A stretch of DNA of 64,000 bases from Oscillospiraceae bacterium (GCA_015065975.1 SVPG01000004.1:1-64000), one strand, 5' to 3'. Positions 1-8,822 are shown, counted from the stretch's first letter. The notes: a model not told the origin generated them from the letters alone. Program-made: numbers and translations.

Positions 1-677
1 AGGAATACCTCTCCAAGAAGTCCGTTTGGATCTTCGGCGGCGACGGTTGGGCATACGATATCGGTTTCGGCGGCGTTGACCACGTTCTCGCTTCCGGCCA
101 CGATGTAAACATCATGGTATTCGATACCGAGGTTTACTCCAACACCGGCGGTCAGGCTTCCAAGGCTTCCCAGATCGGTCAGGTAGCACAGTTTGCTGCT
201 GCAGGTAAGGCTATCGCTAAGAAGAGCCTTGCTGAGATCGCAATGTCCTACGGTTACGTATACGTTGCACAGATCGCTATGGGCGCTGACATGAACCAGA
301 CCCTCAAGGCAATCGCTGAGGCTGAGGCTTACAACGGCCCGTCCCTCATCATCGGTTACGCTCCCTGCGAGATGCACAGCATCAAGGGCGGTATGACCAA
401 CTGCCAGAACGAGATGAAGAAGGCAGTCGATTGCGGTTACTGGAATATGTTCCGTTACAATCCTGCTCTCAAGGAGAAGGGCGAGAATCCGTTCTCTATC
501 GACAGCAAGGCTCCGGTTCCCGGCTACCGTGACTTCATCATGAACGAGGCTCGTTACAGCAGCCTTACCCGCTCCTTCCCGGAGAGAGCAGAGCAGCTCT
601 TCACTCTCGCAGAGAAGAACTCTCTCGACAGATATGCACATCTCCTCAAGCTCAAGGAGCTCTACAGCAACAACTAA
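1..677 (+). CDS. nifJ: Pyruvate:ferredoxin (flavodoxin) oxidoreductase, C-terminal part
   Basis: This is the 3' end of a gene entering from the left; the open frame runs from base 3 and leaves 224 visible residues of a family usually about 1,170-1,190 long. The enzyme oxidises pyruvate and CoA to acetyl-CoA, CO2 and reduced ferredoxin in the cytoplasm of anaerobes. The visible part is the thiamine-pyrophosphate domain: GDGWAYDIG lies near visible residues 13-21, followed by the DTEVYSNTGGQ stretch near 41-51, both typical of the family. The codon choice looks like that of a highly expressed gene. It ends just before a strong terminator and converges on the next operon. Confidence 0.96.
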   Translation, partial: EYLSKKSVWIFGGDGWAYDIGFGGVDHVLASGHDVNIMVFDTEVYSNTGGQASKASQIGQVAQFAAAGKAIAKKSLAEIAMSYGYVYVAQIAMGADMNQTLKAIAEAEAYNGPSLIIGYAPCEMHSIKGGMTNCQNEMKKAVDCGYWNMFRYNPALKEKGENPFSIDSKAPVPGYRDFIMNEARYSSLTRSFPERAEQLFTLAEKNSLDRYAHLLKLKELYSNN

Positions 678-691
678 TTTGCTGATATATT

Positions 692-728
692 AAAAAATGA
701 TCCCCATGAAAATGGGGATCATTTTTTG
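692..728. terminator. Bidirectional terminator between nifJ and the DUF3021 gene
   Basis: A stem ATGATCCCC/GGGGATCAT around a short loop is flanked by an A-run on the left and a T-run on the right. It can therefore end transcription of nifJ and of the convergent minus-strand operon. Confidence 0.9.
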
Positions 729-753
729 TGCATACAGAAAATAAATGTAGTTT

Positions 754-1230
754 TTACTGATCGTTTTTGAGCCGCTCGAGAGCCTGAGCCATAGCTTCGT
801 TTTCGCGTTTCTGCCGTGAGAGCGTGACCCAGAGGCTGACGGTGAAGCATATACCGAAGGAGAGGGCAAAGCACAGCCACGCGAGAGCGTTGTCTGCAGG
901 GAACCAGTCAAACACGATTACAAAAACAACGATCGCCGCAACACAGCATACGATCATAGCGATGCTGCGCGCCAGAACGGAAAGATTGCCGAACAGTCTG
1001 TCGGAGAGGAGGATCGCCCGAATGAGAGTCGTCAGTATCGACAGAGCGAGCATCTGAGCAAGCGAGCTCATCGACATACCTTTAGCGCCGAGACTGAACA
1101 GGGTGGAATGTACCGCTCCGCCCTCGCCCGCAAGAGCGCTGCATACAGACAGGAAAACGACCATAAGTCCGAATATCATAAGAGCCTGTGCGGCATAGTC
1201 AAAAATGTTTTTCTTATTTTCCATAATCAT
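754..1230 (-). CDS. DUF3021-type four-helix membrane protein
   Basis: A 158-residue integral membrane protein with four hydrophobic segments (about residues 13-30, 60-77, 87-105 and 115-135) and a charged C-terminal tail. The small size, the topology and the position directly after a LytTR regulator match DUF3021 proteins, which usually accompany LytTR regulators and are thought to modulate them. The start at 1230 is chosen because its ATG overlaps the stop of the LytTR gene (ATGA) and has TAGGAG upstream. Last gene of a four-gene minus-strand operon. The family is called from character and context, so the biochemical role is inferred. Confidence 0.75.
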   Translation of the reverse strand: MIMENKKNIFDYAAQALMIFGLMVVFLSVCSALAGEGGAVHSTLFSLGAKGMSMSSLAQMLALSILTTLIRAILLSDRLFGNLSVLARSIAMIVCCVAAIVVFVIVFDWFPADNALAWLCFALSFGICFTVSLWVTLSRQKRENEAMAQALERLKNDQ

Positions 1231-1667
1231 TTTACTCCTAACTTGCATCTCAGCTCATCGGCGTACATACGCGAAGCGATGAGCTGTTCGCCGTTTTCCA
1301 TGGTTATGCGTATTTTGCGGTCGATATCCGACTTCAGGCTCTTTATTTTCTTGAGCCGGACAAGACAGGATTTGCTGATACGGAAAAATCCGCTGTCGGA
1401 AAGCTGCTGTTCGAGCTCATAAAGACGAAAATCCGATTCGTATACCCTGTCTGCGGTGTAGACAAACGTGCTGCGTTCCACCGCTTCGATATAAATTATA
1501 TCGCTAAGATCGAGCAGATGAACCGAATCTTCGTACCTGACCGTCAGCTGACGGTCGAGTATCCTCAGTGTGGCGAGCAGTTTTTCGATCTCAGGTGTCA
1601 GTGACGAGCACGACACCGTTATTTCGGTATCGGTTTTGTCGGGGATAAGATCAATGGTTATTTTCAT
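1227..1667 (-). CDS. LytTR-family DNA-binding regulator
   Basis: A 146-residue protein ending in a LytTR DNA-binding domain (about residues 40-140), recognised by the DIIYIEAVERSTFVY stretch and the later FFRISKSCLVRLKKI. There is no receiver domain, so this is a stand-alone LytTR protein rather than a two-component response regulator. The ATG at 1667 sits one base after the permease stop; an in-frame TTG at 1676 is an alternative. Stand-alone LytTR proteins next to DUF3021 and ABC-2 transporters usually control their own operon, and that is the likely role here. Confidence 0.88.
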   Translation of the reverse strand: MKITIDLIPDKTDTEITVSCSSLTPEIEKLLATLRILDRQLTVRYEDSVHLLDLSDIIYIEAVERSTFVYTADRVYESDFRLYELEQQLSDSGFFRISKSCLVRLKKIKSLKSDIDRKIRITMENGEQLIASRMYADELRCKLGVK

Positions 1668-1668
1668 A

Positions 1669-2361
1669 TTATTCAAGTCCGTTTCTCTTGTATGAAATAA
1701 TGAAAGCGGTCACAGCCACAGCAAAGCTGCAGGCGAGAACGATTATTCCTGACATACTCATTATATCACCATCGGGCAGCGCAAGGAAGAGCTTGATCTG
1801 ATATGTGTAGCAGAATTTTGCGATTTTTTCGATGGTGCTGTTGAACATGGCGATCATAGGCAGGAATGAGAACACCGTCATCATCGGAACGCTTATAGAT
1901 GTTGCAGCCATCTGACCGGGGGAAAGAAGACCTACCGTCGCGCCTGCGAGGATTGAGATGACAAATCCGACGGCCATAACAAGCATATAACCAACCATTG
2001 CCAAAGCGGAATAGTCGGCGCAAAGACCGATAACCAGAGCGCCCGCCATGCACAGCAGCCAAACATAGCTGCCGACACCGAGCATATATTCGTGAGGCTT
2101 TACGTTAGCCATCAGAAGCACACGAAGAGTGTTTTTCTCCTTCTCCTCCGCGATTATCGAGGACACAGCGGTCAGAGGAGCCATTCCTACATACATCACG
2201 GCGTAGAGCTCGGCAAAGAAGTTCGGCGGCATATTATCGAGCTTAATAGTGTTCTCCATAATGAGCGTCATCATCGGGAACATAAGAAACTGGATAAGAA
2301 CGCTCTTGTTTTTTATCGTGTCCTTGAGCTGTCTGAAGAATATTGCAGATATGTTTTTCAT
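1669..2361 (-). CDS. ABC-2 type transporter permease
   Basis: A 230-residue membrane protein with about six predicted helices, the typical ABC-2 exporter permease. It starts MKNISAIFFRQLKDTIKNK, followed by membrane segments and the EEKEKNTLRVL cytoplasmic motif seen in many members. The ATG at 2361 is preceded by GAGGAG; an upstream in-frame TTG is less likely. It lies 14 bases after the ATPase and almost touches the LytTR gene, so the four genes form one operon. The substrate is not evident; lipids, peptides and antimicrobial compounds are typical for this architecture. Confidence 0.88.
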   Translation of the reverse strand: MKNISAIFFRQLKDTIKNKSVLIQFLMFPMMTLIMENTIKLDNMPPNFFAELYAVMYVGMAPLTAVSSIIAEEKEKNTLRVLLMANVKPHEYMLGVGSYVWLLCMAGALVIGLCADYSALAMVGYMLVMAVGFVISILAGATVGLLSPGQMAATSISVPMMTVFSFLPMIAMFNSTIEKIAKFCYTYQIKLFLALPDGDIMSMSGIIVLACSFAVAVTAFIISYKRNGLE

Positions 2362-2375
2362 TTTTATTTCTCCTC

Positions 2376-3224
2376 TCAATCGGCAAAGCCTCTGCCCGTA
2401 AGCTCCATGAATACTGCTTCAAGGTCGGGTTCGGTGGAATGTATGGTCTCGAGTTTGCCCTCTGATATATAGCCTGCTATTTCGTCGGCAGACTGCGGGC
2501 TGTTTTCAAGAATAATCTCGCTGCCGTCACGAAGACGGATGTTGAGCTTCTTGAGCCTGTCGTATCTTCTGCAGATCTCCGCAGGCTCGCCGTATTCGAC
2601 TATAACGCCGTTGTTGAGCAGTGCTGTGTGGTCGCACAGCTCGGCAGCCTCTGCCATGTTGTGGGTTGTGAGGAATATGGTGCAGCCCTCGTTTTTCTTT
2701 GCGAGGATCATTTTGTGAATGGCATCGGTCATAACGGGGTCGAGACCGCTTGTCGGCTCGTCGAGGAAAAGAATATCGGGAGACGTCATGAATGCTCTGG
2801 CGAGCTGAAGACGGCTGCGCATACCCTTTGACAGATCCTTTGCGGCAGTCTTGGCAGATTTTTCAAGCCCGACTTCAGCAAGGGCTGAGTCAGCCGCTGT
2901 CTTGGAAATACCGTATATTCCGGCAAACAGCCTGAGATTTTCGCGGCAGGACATTCGCTCATACACGCCGAAATTGTCCATCATTATTCCTATTCTTGTG
3001 TGGTCGGTGCCGCTCATTTTATTGGCCTCTTTGCCGAGGATAACGGCGCTGCCGCCGTAGTGCTCCGTCTGACCCGTGAGTATCTTGATAAGGGTGGTCT
3101 TTCCTGCACCCGACGGACCGAGCAGACCGAATATCTCGCCCTTTTTTATTTTAAGATCGATTCCGCTCAGAACCTCTTTTGAGCCGAAGCTCTTTGTGAC
3201 TTTATCGATTGCTATTGAGTACAT
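2376..3224 (-). CDS. ABC transporter ATP-binding protein
   Basis: A 282-residue ATPase energising the adjacent permease. Walker A GPSGAGKT is at residues 36-43, the signature LSKGMRSRLQLA near 131 and Walker B LFLDEPTSGLD near 150, followed by the switch histidine in LTTHNMAEA. The C-terminal extension of about 75 residues is typical of drug or bacteriocin exporter ATPases. The start is well supported by AAAGGAGG seven bases upstream. First gene of the operon, transcribed away from the SpoVB-like gene. Confidence 0.93.
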   Translation of the reverse strand: MYSIAIDKVTKSFGSKEVLSGIDLKIKKGEIFGLLGPSGAGKTTLIKILTGQTEHYGGSAVILGKEANKMSGTDHTRIGIMMDNFGVYERMSCRENLRLFAGIYGISKTAADSALAEVGLEKSAKTAAKDLSKGMRSRLQLARAFMTSPDILFLDEPTSGLDPVMTDAIHKMILAKKNEGCTIFLTTHNMAEAAELCDHTALLNNGVIVEYGEPAEICRRYDRLKKLNIRLRDGSEIILENSPQSADEIAGYISEGKLETIHSTEPDLEAVFMELTGRGFAD

Positions 3225-3390
3225 TTTCTCTGCCTCCTTTGTGATTACGAGCAGAGTTTATCACGAGCTTTCGACGCTTTCAATAGCCTGCGACATCACT
3301 TGCCGAAAAGCGCACATAAGATGCCGCAGGGGGGAATAATTGCGTGTGTCGTCCAATAAATATTAGTATCAAACAGATTGGACGTGCGCT

Positions 3391-4962
3391 ATGAGGAGAA
3401 GAAACGAATTTCTGAAAAATGCGGCTATACTGACGGTTACATCGCTGCTGCTGCGAGCGGTGGGAATGTATTTTCGTATATACATATCATCTGTCATCGG
3501 AGCAGAGGGTATAGGTCTGTATCAGATGATACTGTCGATATATGTGCTTGTATCGGGCTTTGCGTCGTCGGGAATCGTTGTTGCGGTCACGAGAATGACG
3601 ACAGACGAGCTGGCTGTCGGGTCGGGCAGGGGAGCGAGATTCGTTCTTCGCAAATGCCTGACGGTCAGCGTCGCAATGGGAATTATATCGGCTCTGCTTG
3701 TGTGGTTTTCTGCCGGAATAATAGGCAGCGAGTGGATATCTGATGCCCGCTCGATACCATCGGTAAGGGTGATGGCGCTCGCGCTTCCCTTTATGAGCGT
3801 GTCGTGCTGTCTGCGCGGATATTTCACTGCAAGGAGAAGGGCGGGAGTCCCCTCAGCGGCACAGATAACCGAGCAGACGGTCAGGATCGCGGTGTCGCTT
3901 TTGCTGCTTGCAAGACTCGCACCGATGGGGATAGAATATTCCTGTCTTGCGATAATGCTTGCCGACGCTGTTTCCGAAGGTATCGGGTGTCTGCACGTTG
4001 TGCTTGCTTACTTAAATGACAGGAAGAAAATCGGGAAAGATAATACACAAACACGTCTGCCCGATCACGTTTACAGAAGGATATGGAATATAACGGGTCC
4101 GATAACGGCGTCGCATTATCTGACGACCCTTCTTCGCACCATCGAAAGCATACTTGTTCCCGACTGTCTGACGAAATTCCTGCTGTCGCGTGCGCGTGCG
4201 CTGGAGCTTTTCGGAATGCTCAGGGGAATGGCTATGCCGCTGATACTGTTTCCGTCTACGCTGCTCACTGCGTTTTCGACACTCCTCATTCCCGAGCTTT
4301 CGGAAGCGCAGGCGCTCGGAAAGACAAAGGGGGTACAGAGTGCCGTGCGAAGATCGCTGGGGATAACATTTTCGCTGGCAATTCCGATTGCGGCGATTTT
4401 TATGCTCTATCCGACCGAGCTTGCGGTGCTTGTGTATGACGAGCCGGAAGTGGGTGCTCTCATGACAGCGCTTGCGCCGCTCATGCCGCTTATGTATGTT
4501 GAGAGCGTGGTTGCGGGTATTCTGAAAGGACTCGGAGAACAGATGAGCTCACTGAGGTATAATATAATCGATTCAGTTATAAGGATCATTCTCACGGTGG
4601 TGCTTGTGCCGCGGTTCGGAATGGCGGGATTTCTGGCGGTGATGGTTGTGAGCAACCTGCTGACATCGCTGCTGAGCATAGCGCGTCTGATGCGTGTGAC
4701 ATCGATAAAATTCATGTGGCTTAAATGGGTCATAGAGCCCGTGTGCGCCTGCGTTATAGCAGCGTCGTCAATAACGGCTGTGAGCAGAATCATGGATATA
4801 TATGTCATGCCGCAGCTGCTGAGAATTGTGATCGGCGGCGGTTTTGTATGTGTTGTTTATGCGCTTGTAATGCTTTTCATAAATGAGGGTTTTGAGTACG
4901 TCTTTGATACCGTTTGCCGCTTTTCCTCGGGGTTAGTTAGAAGAGATAATAAACGCGCTTAA
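3391..4962 (+). CDS. SpoVB-like polysaccharide flippase (MOP superfamily)
   Basis: A 523-residue membrane protein with about 14 predicted helices. The N-terminus (KNAAILTVTSLLLRAVGMYF, then IGAEGIGLYQM) is characteristic of the stage V sporulation protein B/oligosaccharide flippase family, which moves lipid-linked wall or cortex precursors across the membrane. No clear Shine-Dalgarno precedes the ATG at 3391, while AGGAGAAG lies just inside the gene, so the start is a little uncertain. Its role in spore cortex formation is inferred from family membership; spoVT elsewhere in the window fits a spore-forming lineage. Confidence 0.88.
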   Translation: MRRRNEFLKNAAILTVTSLLLRAVGMYFRIYISSVIGAEGIGLYQMILSIYVLVSGFASSGIVVAVTRMTTDELAVGSGRGARFVLRKCLTVSVAMGIISALLVWFSAGIIGSEWISDARSIPSVRVMALALPFMSVSCCLRGYFTARRRAGVPSAAQITEQTVRIAVSLLLLARLAPMGIEYSCLAIMLADAVSEGIGCLHVVLAYLNDRKKIGKDNTQTRLPDHVYRRIWNITGPITASHYLTTLLRTIESILVPDCLTKFLLSRARALELFGMLRGMAMPLILFPSTLLTAFSTLLIPELSEAQALGKTKGVQSAVRRSLGITFSLAIPIAAIFMLYPTELAVLVYDEPEVGALMTALAPLMPLMYVESVVAGILKGLGEQMSSLRYNIIDSVIRIILTVVLVPRFGMAGFLAVMVVSNLLTSLLSIARLMRVTSIKFMWLKWVIEPVCACVIAASSITAVSRIMDIYVMPQLLRIVIGGGFVCVVYALVMLFINEGFEYVFDTVCRFSSGLVRRDNKRA

Positions 4963-4999
4963 ATAATAATAAAATTACAATTTTTTGCGATATAATTAC

Positions 5000-5028
5000 T
5001 TTTCAATATCGGAAAACAGATGTATAAT
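5000..5028 (+). promoter_or_regulatory. Sigma-A-type promoter of the MATE gene
   Basis: A -35 TTTTCA (5000-5005) and a perfect -10 TATAAT (5023-5028) are separated by exactly 17 bases and lie 48 bases before the MATE start. Confidence 0.7.
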
Positions 5029-5076
5029 CATCTTGCCGTGAAATCGGTTATTATGATGTAAAAGGAATCAGCCTTT

Positions 5077-6444
5077 ATGGACGAAAAAAGAACTCTTGAT
5101 AAAAAGTATAATATTCTGCGCCTGACAATTCCGCTGTTTTTTGAATCGCTGCTTGTCATTCTTGTAAATAACGTCGATCAGTTCATGCTGAGCAATCATT
5201 CGGAAGAGGCGGTTGCGGCTGTCGGAAATGCAAACCAGGTTTCGTGGGTACTTGTTCTGTTCCTCACCGTTCTGAGCACAGCATCGACCATACTGATCTC
5301 CCAGTACAAGGGCGCGCATGACAAGGAAAGCGAGCAGACCATCTATCCTCTCGCCATCGCGGTCAATCTCATCATAGGTGCTGTGATAAGCGCTGTGTGC
5401 CTGTTTTTGAGCAGGGATCTTTTTACCCTGATGAATGTTGAAGCAGGCAAGACGATTGAATATGCAACGCAGTATCTCACAATCACGGGCGGTACGATTC
5501 TGACTCAGGCGATAATACTGACATTTTCGGCTTTTCTGCGAAGCAACACCTTTATGAAAGAAGCTCTTGCAGCTTCCGTTACGGCAAATATTCTCAATAT
5601 AATCGGAAATTATATCGCTCTCTATATTCTCGACTGGGGAGTAATGGGTGTTGGCGTTTCAACGGCAGCGAGCCGATTTGCAGCTATGATTATGATAATA
5701 ATCATGTTCAGAATCAGAATCGGCAAGATAAATTGGTCGCTTCTCTTTAAGGGAAAACCCGTAAGGCATCTTTTGAAAATGCTCAAAATCGGTATACCCG
5801 CTGCGGGCGAAAGCCTTTCATATGACAGCTCACAGCTCTGCATCATGGGCTTTATCAACACTATGGGCAACACATCGGTCAACACAAAGATATACGTTTA
5901 CATGATAGTTGCCGTCGCGTATCTTTTCACATCTGCCGTAACGCAGGCGATGCAGGTGGTAATCGGCTATCTGCTCGGCGGAAGACAGACACAAGAGGCG
6001 GAGAAACGCGTGTGGAAAACGCTTGTTCTCGCTATCATTTCATCTGTGAGTCTGACAGCGCTTCTCTGGGTCTTCTCCGATCAGGTGCTCTCGATATTCA
6101 CTGACAACAAGGAAGTCCTCGAGCTCGGCAAGAAGATTTTTGCGATCGAGATAGTCCTCGAGTTCGGAAGAGCCTGCAACATAACGATGGTTCGTGCTCT
6201 TCAGGCATCGGGCGATGTCAAATTCCCGACCATTATGAGTATTGCATTCTCGTGGTGCGTTTCGGTCTCGCTCGGTTATGTGTTCGGTATAGTCTGTTCG
6301 ATGGGTCTTGTCGGTATATGGATCGCGATGACGACAGACGAGGTCGTTCGCGGATTTATTCTTATAACAAGATTCAAGCGCGGAAAATGGAAAAAGCTCG
6401 ATCTTATAGGCGACAGAGAAAAAGAGCAGCCTGCGCTTGCGTAA
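5077..6444 (+). CDS. MATE-family efflux transporter
   Basis: A 455-residue protein with about 12 predicted helices in two homologous halves. It opens LDKKYNILRLTIPLFFESLL and continues with NNVDQFMLSNHSEEAVAAVG, the pattern of the MATE family of cation-coupled drug or metabolite exporters of the plasma membrane. The length matches the family. It has its own promoter upstream and a hairpin downstream, so it looks monocistronic. The substrate cannot be predicted. Confidence 0.93.
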   Translation: MDEKRTLDKKYNILRLTIPLFFESLLVILVNNVDQFMLSNHSEEAVAAVGNANQVSWVLVLFLTVLSTASTILISQYKGAHDKESEQTIYPLAIAVNLIIGAVISAVCLFLSRDLFTLMNVEAGKTIEYATQYLTITGGTILTQAIILTFSAFLRSNTFMKEALAASVTANILNIIGNYIALYILDWGVMGVGVSTAASRFAAMIMIIIMFRIRIGKINWSLLFKGKPVRHLLKMLKIGIPAAGESLSYDSSQLCIMGFINTMGNTSVNTKIYVYMIVAVAYLFTSAVTQAMQVVIGYLLGGRQTQEAEKRVWKTLVLAIISSVSLTALLWVFSDQVLSIFTDNKEVLELGKKIFAIEIVLEFGRACNITMVRALQASGDVKFPTIMSIAFSWCVSVSLGYVFGIVCSMGLVGIWIAMTTDEVVRGFILITRFKRGKWKKLDLIGDREKEQPALA

Positions 6445-6461
6445 AAAACTGCACATTAAAA

Positions 6462-6494
6462 AACTCCGAGGTCAGATTTTATGACCTCGGAGTT
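6462..6494 (+). terminator. Hairpin after the MATE gene
   Basis: A perfect 13-bp stem AACTCCGAGGTCA/TGACCTCGGAGTT with a short loop follows the MATE stop. The T-run after it is poor, so termination may be incomplete. Confidence 0.7.
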
Positions 6495-6518
6495 TGATCC
6501 CTTTCGGCGATGTCAAGC

Positions 6519-6547
6519 TTGACAATAACCGTTTGTTGCTATATAAT
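6519..6547 (+). promoter_or_regulatory. Promoter of tRNA-Pro
   Basis: Consensus promoter: TTGACA (6519-6524), 17-base spacer, TATAAT (6542-6547), 33 bases ahead of the tRNA. Confidence 0.9.
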
Positions 6548-6580
6548 TTAATGCGCGCTGAAATAGAATACAATATAATT

Positions 6581-6656
6581 CGGGGTGTAGCGCAGTTGGT
6601 AGCGCGCCTGCTTTGGGAGCAGGATGCCGGGTGTTCGAGTCACCTCACTCCGACCA
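6581..6656 (+). tRNA. tRNA-Pro (anticodon TGG)
   Basis: A complete cloverleaf with encoded CCA. Acceptor stem CGGGGTG pairs with CACTCCG (one G-T pair). Anticodon stem CCTGC/GCAGG holds the loop TTTGGGA, anticodon TGG at 6614-6616. The T arm is GGGTG TTCGAGT CACCT. It has its own promoter and terminator. The accessory patch begins directly downstream, but no second copy of the tRNA 3' end was found at the far side of the patch. Confidence 0.97.
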
Positions 6657-6662
6657 ATACTC

Positions 6663-6701
6663 ATTAAGGTTGATTCAAAACGAATCAACCTTAATTTTTT
6701 T
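6663..6701 (+). terminator. Terminator of tRNA-Pro
   Basis: A 14-bp perfect stem ATTAAGGTTGATTC/GAATCAACCTTAAT followed by a run of T starts seven bases after the tRNA CCA end. Confidence 0.93.
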
Positions 6702-7019
6702 GTGCTTTTTCGCCTGTAATCAGCACTTTTGTTTGTATAAGGCGCTGTAAAAACGAAGCTTTGTACTAAAATTGTATTGGAGTTATAAGATTACCGCATT
6801 ACCGAAAAACGCTAAAAATCCGCATTTTCGCCCTCTGCTCGGCAATGGATATTTGCTCCCGTCAACGAACAAACCTGCCGTTAACGAACACTTTTGGTGT
6901 CAACGAACACCGAAAACATAACATGTTATGAATTCAAAAAACGCTTTAATGCACCCGACTGAAATTGTACAATATATTCGAACGCAACTTTTGTTTATGT
7001 ATGTTCAATTAAATTATAT
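6702..7019. other. Gene-free AT-rich junction between tRNA-Pro and abiH
   Basis: About 320 bases with no convincing coding frame. The only structure seen is the set of three short repeats at 6861-6908, described separately, and a small palindrome AACATAACATGTTATG just after them. The right end abuts the 3' end of the minus-strand AbiH gene. It may be a degraded end of a mobile element. Confidence 0.5.
6861..6908. repeat. Three GTYAACGAAC iterons at exact 19-base spacing
   Basis: GTCAACGAAC, GTTAACGAAC and GTCAACGAAC start at 6861, 6880 and 6899, each 19 bases apart, with unrelated sequence between them. Because 19 is not a multiple of three, they are not a coding repeat. The arrangement resembles iterated protein-binding sites; the binding protein is unknown. 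Confidence 0.8.
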
Positions 7020-8099
7020 TTACGAAACAGTAGTCAGTACTTTCTCAGATTGTTTTTGATTGGCAGGATTTTTAACAAGTTCCTTTAAATCAACAAATAT
7101 GTTAGTTTTATCTATATGTATACGAGTCTCTATCTCACTTCTTTGAGTATCGCCTAACTCAGAATAATTCGTAAACGCTTTTCTTTCTTCGTTAGTAAAC
7201 AATCTAAAGGTACGTCTAATCAATCCATCTTCAGGCGCATCGAATTTGTGAATAATTAAATGCAGATTAGGCTTCTGTTTCATCAGTTCGCAAATTCGTT
7301 CCCACCATAATTTGTCAGTTTCGCCAGTTGACATACCGTAAATATATATTAAATCACTTGTTTTCAACAGTTCAAAAGCTTTTTTATCAGAGTTTTCTTC
7401 ATTGATTTCGTTTGTTTTTGGCTTGATCATTTCATTGATATATTCTTCATCATAACCATCAAAAAGTGTTGGTTCTTTAATTTGTGATATATCATTCACA
7501 CCCAAAACCATATCTCGATGTACAGTTCCATGCACATGAATAATATTTCCTAGACGGTTTTCATACATTCCCCCACGAAAATTTCTTTTACCAAGTAAAC
7601 TAGGGTTAGTTCGAACCGCTTTATAACACAAATCCAACACAGCCGTATAATTTAAACTTACAAAATTAAACGTTAATCCTCCTGAAAATGTGTTTTCTGA
7701 TGTTGTAATAACGCCGGTTTCCGTTTCACGAAAGCCCTTCTTGTAACTGCAGACACCTTTTGCAAAACCTTTGGAAATGGTGTCATTAAGCGACGAATAG
7801 TTTAGTCTTTGTTCCTCACTTAAAAGATAAGCAGCTAACTTAACACAAAAATCTTCATGGCACAAGCAAAAATCCTCCGCGGTATAGCCCAACTCCTTGA
7901 ACGCTTTGGTTGCATCGCCAAACGCCTTTTCGGCATTTGACCACATTTTCGCATCACGAAGAATATCTTTCTTAAAGCACTTGATTAAATCACTATCCGT
8001 TTCTGTATTTTTTGTATAGTCCTTCAAAAAGTCGGTATACGTAGTTTTTAGACCTATGTTTAAATCAAATCCATTACCTATTAAAAAAGTAATATTCAT
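7020..8099 (-). CDS. AbiH-family abortive infection protein
   Basis: A 359-residue cytoplasmic protein matching the AbiH family (phage abortive infection). Visible family hallmarks are the N-terminal FLIGNGFDLNIGLKTTYTDF (about residues 5-24), a VSLNYTAVLD stretch near 149, an IHVHGTVHRDMVLG stretch near 187, and IYGMSTGETDKLWWERI near 253, where many relatives have GHSL followed by an Asp. AbiH was first described as a lactococcal phage-resistance gene; its mechanism is unclear. Base composition is visibly AT-richer than the flanking core genes, indicating transfer. It lies 72 bases downstream of a double-HTH regulator on the same strand, probably one operon. The histidine of the GHSL-like motif is replaced here, so activity is not assured. 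Confidence 0.88.
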   Translation of the reverse strand: MNITFLIGNGFDLNIGLKTTYTDFLKDYTKNTETDSDLIKCFKKDILRDAKMWSNAEKAFGDATKAFKELGYTAEDFCLCHEDFCVKLAAYLLSEEQRLNYSSLNDTISKGFAKGVCSYKKGFRETETGVITTSENTFSGGLTFNFVSLNYTAVLDLCYKAVRTNPSLLGKRNFRGGMYENRLGNIIHVHGTVHRDMVLGVNDISQIKEPTLFDGYDEEYINEMIKPKTNEINEENSDKKAFELLKTSDLIYIYGMSTGETDKLWWERICELMKQKPNLHLIIHKFDAPEDGLIRRTFRLFTNEERKAFTNYSELGDTQRSEIETRIHIDKTNIFVDLKELVKNPANQKQSEKVLTTVS

Positions 8100-8171
8100 A
8101 CTTTGTAAACTCCCCTTTGATACATCGTTTTCTGTCTACATACTTTATCATAAACTCATGGAAAATAAAGC

Positions 8172-8792
8172 TTATTCTCCAAATGCCAACAAAAATTGTT
8201 TTAATGCCTTAATTTTTTCGCTATCCAATGTGCTCATTTTTTCAACAATTTTCAAAAACTCTTTATCCGTATGAAGGCGAATAACAATATCTAAAACATC
8301 ATTTTTGCTAATTTTTGCAGGCTCTATTTTTACTGATTCTGCTTGTTGTTCACCCACAAGTTCTGACACCGATACACCAAAGTATTTTGCCAAGGTTTCC
8401 AACTTTTCAATTCTCGGGTATTTCTTTCCATTACACCAATCGGAAAAAGTAAAGTAACTTACTCCAATGACTTCGCTCACTTCTTTGCGTGACTTTCCGG
8501 CTTTAGCCATAAATAAACGTAAGTTCTTTGAAAAAACCTCCCTACTACTATCTATGCTCTTATTTTTATTGGTGCCGGCAATACTGGAAGAAGGTTGTGT
8601 TATTATTAACTCAGACGGAGGAATTTCCAAAATTTCAGACAATTTAGTTAAAGTTGCTTGTTTTAAATTAACCACTCTTCCGTTTTCGTATTTTGCAACT
8701 GCTGATTTTTCAACACCCAACAATTGGCCTAATTCTTCCTGTGTTAGCCCTTTTTCTAAACGAGCTATCCTAATTCGTTCTCCAATATTCAT
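8172..8792 (-). CDS. XRE-family regulator with two HTH domains
   Basis: A 206-residue protein with two separate Cro/C1-type helix-turn-helix domains: residues about 5-62 (RIRIARLEKGLTQEELGQLL...) and about 87-147 (RLFMAKAGKSRKEVSEVIG...). They are joined by a Ser/Thr-rich linker and followed by a helical C-terminal tail of about 55 residues. Two HTH units in one chain are unusual; the protein may bind two half-sites alone or bridge two operators. SD GGAGTG precedes the ATG and a good promoter lies upstream. Transcription continues toward abiH, so this is probably the control gene of the defence locus. The regulatory target is inferred. Confidence 0.9.
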   Translation of the reverse strand: MNIGERIRIARLEKGLTQEELGQLLGVEKSAVAKYENGRVVNLKQATLTKLSEILEIPPSELIITQPSSSIAGTNKNKSIDSSREVFSKNLRLFMAKAGKSRKEVSEVIGVSYFTFSDWCNGKKYPRIEKLETLAKYFGVSVSELVGEQQAESVKIEPAKISKNDVLDIVIRLHTDKEFLKIVEKMSTLDSEKIKALKQFLLAFGE

Positions 8793-8822
8793 AAATAGTC
8801 ACTCCAAAATATCTTTTTATAA

